The translations under genes were made by a program, and so were the position numbers. Under the pieces are notes generated by a model that worked only from the letters and a program-made list of their open reading frames with translations, was not told where the DNA came from and ran no database searches. Positions 58,346 to 64,000 of a stretch of 64,000 nucleotides of DNA are shown here, one piece after another. The first letter of the stretch is position 1. Every line of letters starts with the position of its first letter. Source of the DNA: Mixophyes australis (Eukaryota > Chordata > Amphibia > Anura > Limnodynastidae); the NCBI GenBank assembly GCA_036250195.1, contig JAVHZZ010000002.1, positions 277,030,460 through 277,094,459 of the forward strand, read 5' to 3'.

Positions 58346-59267
58346 GTGTGAGGTAGGTGGTGGCTAATTAATGGGTGCAATTTTGTTTGTGGGGCGATGG
58401 TAGGGCAATTTAATAGTGGGGACTATTAATTTAAGATGGGTTGGTTTGGGGGCTACTACATGTGGGAGTGAGTTTGGGGAGAATGAGGTCTCTTTATTAG
58501 ATGTGCCAATTAATTATTTAATGGCAGTGATGGTTGAGGGAAATAGGTATAGTTATGACATGTAAATATTATTAATTTATTGCTGTGGCTGTTTGGAGGG
58601 AGGGAAATAGGTTTATTTATTAAATGGGAATACTATTATTTTAATGTTGGGGCTGGAGGAAGGCCTAATTATTAATCGTGGGTGCTATTGATTTAACGTT
58701 GAGGCTGGTTGGAATTTTCTAAATGTACCCATTTTTTTTCCCAAATAGGGCCCACAACATTCCAGGACCCAGGCAAGCCACAACTAAAGAAACCAGCAGC
58801 CGCAAGTGATGAAAGTGACAAGAACAGGTAGGAGAGAGCAGGACAGTCTGTGAAATGTTGTGATTCTAGTGGGACAATCCCAATTTTTGGTGAGTGTTCT
58901 GCCCAATGTAAGGGGCAGGCCAAGACTGTGAACTCTTTATGTACACACTGCATTCTTTATATACTACACTCTGGTGCTAGATGTCCTGAAAGTCAGGAGT
59001 GCTGGGACATATGTCACGCTTTGGCGAGCGGGTACTGCACCCTTGTGCCAAAGATGTACGCATCAATGCAGGTTTTTTTCTGTAGGAGGGTGGCCTAGTG
59101 CTTTTCACTGGCTAGCAACGCCCCAATGATGCATAGCCATGCCCCCAATTGTATGAGCACACCCACTACCACTTTTGTGCCGCCGAAAAAAAAATGTCAA
59201 AGTTCAACTATAAGGGGGCCCCATAAAGTTGTTGTACTGGGGCCCTGAATTCCTCTTGGCAGCCCTG

Positions 59268-59762
59268 TCTGCGGGTTGACCTATTACAGTGTCACCAGCC
59301 CTGTTGGCCATAGTCTAGTGCTGGCTGTTTCGGGGGGGACCTCACACGGTTCATCCTCCCGAAAGTAAAGGTTATGAACACGTTTCTTTTGGGGGATGAA
59401 AGTCAGGATAACACAAAAATCTTTAAATGGAGACAGATACGCCTTTTTTGGTGCGCAGGGTGAACAGAACATTCATCTCAAAATGACCCACTGTTACATA
59501 TAGATATAATTTTGTGTATGAAAAGAATGGATTACTATTTAATTCCGGAATAAAAATAAAATTGTTCAATACGTCAACTCAGGGTTTCATGCCATTAATA
59601 ATCACTCCTGAATATTTAAATTCCTGTCTGCAGGAGGTTAAAAGTCACTAATTATTCAAGTACATATACGTCTTCTATAACAACCACAATTTAAGCTTTT
59701 TAAACACCATGTACCCAACGTACAGAATTTTTTTTTGTAACTATATAAAGTAAAACACTAAC
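59268..59762. other. acaca intron, nothing recognised
   Basis: Sequence directly downstream (in transcript sense) of exon 59881-59763; no feature seen. Confidence 0.45.
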
Positions 59763-59881
59763 CTGTTTGGATGAGACGTTGGTAACATAAACTGAAATTC
59801 AACTACACATGTGTTGTCCTTCAGCTGTCTATGTTGCACACTGTTGAGCTCATAAGCAATGTATGCCCGCCGTACATACAC
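59763..59881 (-). CDS. acaca: acaca exon ([14 protein letters not shown] segment)
   Basis: This 119-nt exon encodes [20 protein letters not shown] and on to [11 protein letters not shown], plus two bases of an arginine codon. It equals ACACA residues 1152-1190 and looks identical to the human protein here. The acceptor is TTCCTTCAG and the donor GTTAGT. Its phase-2 end can join either the microexon at 10297-10274 or, with the frame kept, exon 8118-7975 directly. The intron that follows is 49,465 nt to the microexon. Confidence 0.97.
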
Positions 59882-60851
59882 CTGAAGGAAAATGAAAACC
59901 ATAAATGAACAACGATATATTCAAGTTATCATGAAATTCTCAATAAAACGGTTCTATCGTGATATCTTGACATAAGGAAAGACATAACAGACATGTCACA
60001 ACAGTACTTGACAGTCTGTGCTCCCTCGCAATAACAAAGTATATGCCTCCCTTTAAGACATAGGCATTTTTATGATTATATGGAACTTTAAAAGTTGCCA
60101 TAGATGTAAATGTTTCTATGACTATGTTTGCATTACAAATGTATAGTCTTATCTCTGTGCAGAGTTTCAGAAATGTAAAAAAAAATTGGAAAATGAGAAC
60201 GCCCCTTTTAACTGCTTATTTGCATGTCCCTAAAGAAAACTTATACCCAAAATCCATCATACTATGGGTGCATATGGGAAATCCTAGGAACACCTTGTGC
60301 AACTATTTACTCTTTTGCATTAACTTCAGCCGAGTACCATAACAACTGGGACACATCATATGTCTCAGCATTTAGCTTCAGAAATGTATACAGAACCTAG
60401 TACCAAAATGTAAATAATACACATATAATCTTTTTATGTACGCTACACTAAAAGCATCAAACATTGTATTAGCATGGATCAAATGTTGATGTAAAGAGCT
60501 GCATCAATATACTTATGAAAAGTTTGTATTATGATTACCTTACTTCACTATTTTTAGCATAAATCTACAAGCTGATAAAAAGTGGAGAGAAATAGTAAGC
60601 ATCAGAAATTAGGGCTACATTAAAGTAAGGGATGGAGCTACAGATCCAGAATCTTCTCACACAAGAAACCTCACACATGTGGAAGTGTTGCGGAGGGAAA
60701 TTATTGCATTGATTTCTGGAAGAGAAATTAACCAATCAATTGTTTGGGTTGAAAACCAGTGTTATTCTAACAACAGGCCCGTTATCTTTCTCACCAGTAA
60801 GCTCACTGGACTCTAAACCCAGAACAGGCAATATTCAGAATAAAACATTAC
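59882..60851. other. acaca intron, nothing recognised
   Basis: 970-nt intron without repeat or gene signatures. Confidence 0.5.
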
Positions 60852-60941
60852 CTCTAATGCAGCCATCCTCACCACCTGGTTGCTGTGGTAGAAAAAGTTG
60901 GGCAGGACATCAAATATGGAGGTTTCAGAGAGGATAAGTTT
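60852..60941 (-). CDS. acaca: acaca exon ([17 protein letters not shown] segment)
   Basis: A 90-nt, phase-0 exon encoding 30 residues, [20 protein letters not shown] to [10 protein letters not shown], matching ACACA residues 1122-1151. The acceptor is TTGTTTCAG and the donor GTAATG. The segment is part of the helical ACC central domain. Every residue appears conserved with mammals. Confidence 0.97.
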
Positions 60942-61471
60942 CTGAAACAAAATGTGTTTTCAAGTTATCATCAGGTATATGAAACCACAATGTTTAGTCC
61001 CTTCCCTACCACAAGTAAATAAACACCAGTGACTATTTAATCAGACGTATATTTGGACTGTGTGAGGAAACTGGTGCACTCAAGAAAACACACACAGACT
61101 TGGGAAGATTATACAAACTCCACACATATAGCAACCTGGTTGAAATAAAACCAAATAGCAATGCTAACTAGTGTGCCACCAGCTTACTTTAAAGCTTTTA
61201 AGGACATCTTTTAGGATACTGATATTCTAGTCGGAGTTGAGTGAGCAAGTGATTTATGGAGTTGCGATAGATGTAAAATGTAATGCTCACAACGTCACTA
61301 AATCTTCTGTAGACGCATGGCTACTTGACCTAATACAAAGCCAATATGAGTAAGCAGTTGTGAATGGACTGTATCATTTCTTTGAAAGTGTCATGAATAT
61401 TTAGTGTATTTGCATAATTTGGATGGTTATATAGTAACTCACATATACAAAAAGACTTATAAACAGCAGAA
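60942..61471. other. acaca intron, nothing recognised
   Basis: Left part of the 2.5-kb intron before the MITE; no feature seen. Confidence 0.45.
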
Positions 61472-61665
61472 GGGGGGAATTCAATTGGCTGCGTTACTGT
61501 AAATAGCGCGCAGCCTGCACACTATTACCGTTATTACGGAAACTTCAACGCCGGTTCTTTGCTTGAGGCTCCCTGAACCGCGAGCAGAAAACCGGCTGAT
61601 TTTACCGTAATAATGATAATAGAGTTATTGCGGTGCTAATCTGGGGGGAATTAAATGCCCCCCGA
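61472..61665. mobile_element. Foldback MITE, copy 3
   Basis: Starts AGGGGGGAATTCAATTGGCT and ends GGGGGGAATTAAATGCCCCC. It contains TATTACCGTTATTACGG and, inverted, TTTACCGTAATAATGATAAT. The right end is duplicated or rearranged compared with copies 1 and 2. Confidence 0.65.
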
Positions 61666-62402
61666 AGAGTCCTGGTTTATGACAGTTAACAATGTAAAAT
61701 AAGAATCCACTTTTATATGTTTTGGATAATATCACATATAAGCTACATTTACACATTGCTCCACACTCTTCTTAGAATTAACAATTCTCAGTATGTATTT
61801 ACAGAATTGTGTATCAAAGTATATCCATGAACTTTGCAATAAATAGTTTTGTTTATATTTCTTATTTATTATGTTGCTCCTCCACCTGAAAGGTGTGGGA
61901 TAAGTTCAGGTAATGACAAAAGATCTCCACAAACAACAGCAGAAAAGAACATAATGGCAAACCAATATATTTTATTAAGCCATGAATAATCCTAATGATT
62001 CTAATCAAAAAACATAGTTTGCAACTTTCAATTACATGTAATATTATATCTTAGTGATACTTTTAACTAATTCTCATTGTCTTAAAGAAAGAAAATAGCT
62101 GACCATGTTTGTATAAAGTACAGATTACAGGCTACAGGAGGTTACACATTAGAAACATTAGACATTTGATATATTTTAACCAACTATATTTCTCATATTT
62201 TACTACATCCGACGATACTTAAAAGAAGGCGGGGGCCCGTACTGGGCCCAATTTTTTCTGAAGGCGGCCCTGGTGCTATGTTATGTACAGGTCTGAGACA
62301 TGTTACAAAGTAAATATAAAGGTGTGATTTTTACTTACATGCTTTGATGTGTTTTATTTCCACGGCTAATATCAGAGCTGGTAGGAGTGTCTGTACTGAA
62401 TA
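61666..62402. other. acaca intron with a scrap of a CAGGGCC-type MITE
   Basis: About 62229-62275 (GGGGGCCCGTACTGGGCCCA and GAAGGCGGCCCTGG) looks like one end of a GC-rich non-autonomous element. Nothing else was recognised. Confidence 0.4.
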
Positions 62403-62752
62403 GGCAGCACGGTGGCGTAGTGGTTAGCACATCTGCCTTACAGCACTGGGGTCATGAGTTCAATTCCCGACCATGGCCTTATCTGTGTGGAGTTTGTATG
62501 TTCTCCCCGTGTTTGCGTGGGTTTCCTCCGGGTGCTCCGGTTTCCTCCCACACTCCAAAAACATACTGGTAGGTTAATTGGCTGCTAACAAATTGACCCT
62601 AGTCTGTGTGTCTGTCTATGTCTGTCTATGTGTGTGTGTATATTAGGGAATTTAGACTGTAAGCCCCAATGGGGCAGGGACTGATGTGAGTGAGTTCTCT
62701 GTACAGCGCTGCGGAATTAGTGGCGCTATATAAATAAATGATGATGATGATG
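62403..62752 (+). mobile_element. tRNA-derived SINE, full length
   Basis: The best preserved copy in the window. The tRNA-like head is GCAGCACGGTGGCGTAGTGG, with the B box within GAGTTCAATTCCCGACC. The body spans GTGTGGAGTTTGTATGTTCT to CTCCGGTTTCCTCCCACACT, then a GTCT/GTGT run. The 3' part GTACAGCGCTGCGGAATTAG ends GGCGCTATATAAATAAATG and (GAT)n. A clear target duplication was not found. Confidence 0.93.
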
Positions 62753-63085
62753 AGTTACACAGCACCTGAGGAGACTTCCTTTAAAAGCAAAGTGGGAGTG
62801 TTGCCTGTCAGTCACCCAAGGCTGTGGGAGGAGTCACAACTATAAAAGCCTGTACTGTGCAATTGTGCATTGAACCGATGCCAGTTAGTGGCTGGCAGGT
62901 AGCGAGGGAAACTGCTGTATAGCCAGATGTAGGATGCCTGGTGTCGTCCTGACAGTTGTTTGCTGATATTGTGATGCAACAATAAAGCGCCATTTAATAT
63001 GCAACAAGAAATTGTTCGTGTGACTGATGTCTGCAGGGTGCCTGTGTGACAAGAAGGGTGATCCTGCTACAATATATTGATCTAT
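62753..63085 (+). mobile_element. LTR-like segment with TATA box and polyadenylation signal
   Basis: ACTATAAAAGCCTG (TATA at 62841) lies 140 bp before AATAAAGCGCC (62981), the spacing expected within a short LTR. After it comes a T/G-rich stretch ending TGCTACA near 63072. No second LTR, coding region or target duplication was found, so it may be a solo LTR or a chance arrangement. Confidence 0.3.
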
Positions 63086-63158
63086 CAAGTCACAAGTGAA
63101 CGGAGTGGCACTCCAAAGAAAAATTTGAACTGGGGGCAACAGAACTCATAAAAAATTA

Positions 63159-63333
63159 TGGGAGGAATTCAATTTCCGGGGAAGTGGCAAGCGGTCATCG
63201 CTGGCAATTACAGTACAAATCTCAACTTGTTTTTCCCTCGCACCTTATGACTGGAGATTTCTGTCAAATCTTCGCCACGGAGTGTCTCATGGACGTTCCG
63301 TAGACATTTTGCGACTAATTGAAATTCCCCCTA
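63159..63333. mobile_element. MITE related to the gggggaattcaatt family
   Basis: The left end GGGAGGAATTCAATTTCC and the right end TAATTGAAATTCCCCC are inverted. The interior differs from copies 1-3 and lacks the ACCGTTATTACGGT core, so it is a sister family. Confidence 0.6.
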
Positions 63334-63469
63334 TATGTTCTAAAGGCTTACAACATAAACATTATAGGCATAATTCACCATGTCCTAAACAATTATGTAT
63401 GCAGATTCATGAATTCGGATTGTGATTTGTAGGTGCAAATATACCCACACACAACATGTGAGAAATTAC

Positions 63470-63583
63470 CTGAAGATTTTCAATGCAAAATTGATGCCCA
63501 TACATATCAATGGCAGATAAGAAAATTGATTCCACTTGGTTATGCCGAAGTTCATATGAAGGCAAATGTGAAGCTATAAGGAC
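63470..63583 (-). CDS. acaca: acaca exon ([16 protein letters not shown] segment)
   Basis: A 114-nt, phase-0 exon encoding 38 residues, [20 protein letters not shown] to [10 protein letters not shown]. It corresponds to ACACA residues 1084-1121. The acceptor is CCATCAG and the donor GTAATT. Only a 118-nt intron separates it from the preceding exon. Confidence 0.97.
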
Positions 63584-63701
63584 CTGATGGAAATAAAAAA
63601 AAAGCACATCAAAAAAAGTTCAAGTATGTGAAGTGTGAAATATGTGCTCAGAAATCTCTTGAAAAACTGAGTAGCAAAGGATTTAGGATGAAGTTATATA
63701 C

Positions 63702-63815
63702 CTGCCGGGCCCGAAGAGCCACTTTTGCATTAGTTGTTTTACTTAGCTGGGTGAGTTCTGTCAGGATGTTCAGCAGTTCATCTGTTAAAGTAGGGTCCCG
63801 ACCACACAACTGATC
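63702..63815 (-). CDS. acaca: acaca exon ([15 protein letters not shown] segment)
   Basis: A 114-nt, phase-0 exon, the most upstream acaca exon in the window. It encodes [20 protein letters not shown] through [14 protein letters not shown] residues 1046-1083. The acceptor is TTTTTTAG and the donor GTATAT. Earlier exons (biotin carboxylase and biotin carrier parts) must lie beyond position 64000, and later ones (carboxyltransferase) before position 1. Confidence 0.97.
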
Positions 63816-63894
63816 CTAAAAAAGAATGACATTTAGACCAATAAAAAGACCCAGGCTTGCAACATTATTCACGATTTGTTGTGGTAAAAGATTT

Positions 63895-64000
63895 ATGGGG
63901 AAATTCAATTCTGAAGTACGGCAGGGTTAAACCTATTACCGTTATTATGGTAGTGTTAACTCGGGAGCTGCAAGGAAAAAGCCGCCGTTAGAACTACCGT
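63895..64000. mobile_element. Foldback MITE, copy 4, cut by the window end
   Basis: Starts GGGGAAATTCAATTCTGAAG and carries ATTACCGTTATTATGGTAG and GAACTACCGT at the edge. It lies 80 nt upstream of the acaca exon 63815-63702 in transcript order. Confidence 0.7.

Larger units (their letters stand above)
57170..59267. mobile_element. Composite CAGGGCC-type non-autonomous element with minisatellites
   Basis: The left end is CAGGGCCCAGGCATGCC and the right end, inverted, is CAGGGCTGCC with CAGGGCCCCAGTACAAC just inside, resembling non-autonomous hAT ends. The flanks do not show a matching 8-bp duplication, so the borders are uncertain. A hairpin CTGAATGTTGGGAGTAACG with its inverse around TGACGTCA lies near 57417-57460, and a related block is in the element at 24703. 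No coding potential; long open frames are repeat by-products. Confidence 0.45.

Noticed and set aside
62403..62480. tRNA gene on the plus strand
   Set aside because: A- and B-box-like words are those of a SINE head; there is no closed cloverleaf or acceptor stem and the same sequence recurs with a SINE body.

Overview
The window is nuclear DNA of a vertebrate, most likely a frog. Two lines of evidence support this. Eight spliced exons on the minus strand encode a protein segment almost identical to vertebrate acetyl-CoA carboxylase 1 (ACACA). The repeats are those typical of anuran genomes: a tRNA-headed SINE ending in a 'ggcgctatataaataaa' tail, L2-like LINEs, ZBED-type hAT elements, Tc1-like elements and chromovirus-type Ty3/gypsy elements. 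The species cannot be read from the sequence.

Host gene. Read on the minus strand, the acaca exons are 63815-63702, 63583-63470, 60941-60852, 59881-59763, 10297-10274 (a 24-nt microexon), 8118-7975, 6711-6609 and 3658-3551. All have AG/GT borders and compatible phases. By human numbering they cover roughly residues 1046-1316, part of the ACC central domain, including the phosphoserine cluster around Ser1201, Ser1216 and Ser1259. The microexon encodes the 8-residue GNIPTLNR insert just before the Ser1201 segment; this insert is known to be alternatively spliced in mammals. Intron sizes run from 118 nt to 49.5 kb. No other host gene was found.

Intron contents. The 49.5-kb intron (10298-59762) is a transposon graveyard. 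A hAT element (12223-24078) was broken by a SINE, a nearly complete L2-like LINE (antisense) and a deleted Ty3/gypsy element; it also carries a fragment of antisense 18S rRNA. A second hAT element (26764-32294, minus strand, perfect 8-bp target duplication) has three kinds of tandem array. A Tc1-like element (36771-40170) is interrupted by a 1.8-kb palindromic element. Further on are a 38-bp minisatellite, a 1.9-kb almost pure purine tract (42992-44933), TA/CA microsatellites, a second Ty3/gypsy element (about 49345-55705) holding a SINE and a solo-LTR-like insert, and a composite GC-rich repeat (57170-59267).

Most unusual signal. Three separate insertions (1817-3238, 35068-36469, 36940-38774) share one architecture: long inverted arms (about 135, 554 and 766 bp), a central loop, a short unpaired tail on the right, and 13-16-bp direct target duplications of the kind made by target-primed retrotransposition. 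Two loops hold a hammerhead-ribozyme-like core (GAAAC plus a tiny stem III and a hairpin stem II), and the third holds a possible relic. A further hammerhead-like core lies at 198-235. They may be hairpin-forming, hammerhead-bearing retroelements, possibly Penelope-related; no coding sequence in them confirms that.

Almost every long open reading frame in the window is transposon coding sequence or a shadow of low-complexity repeats.
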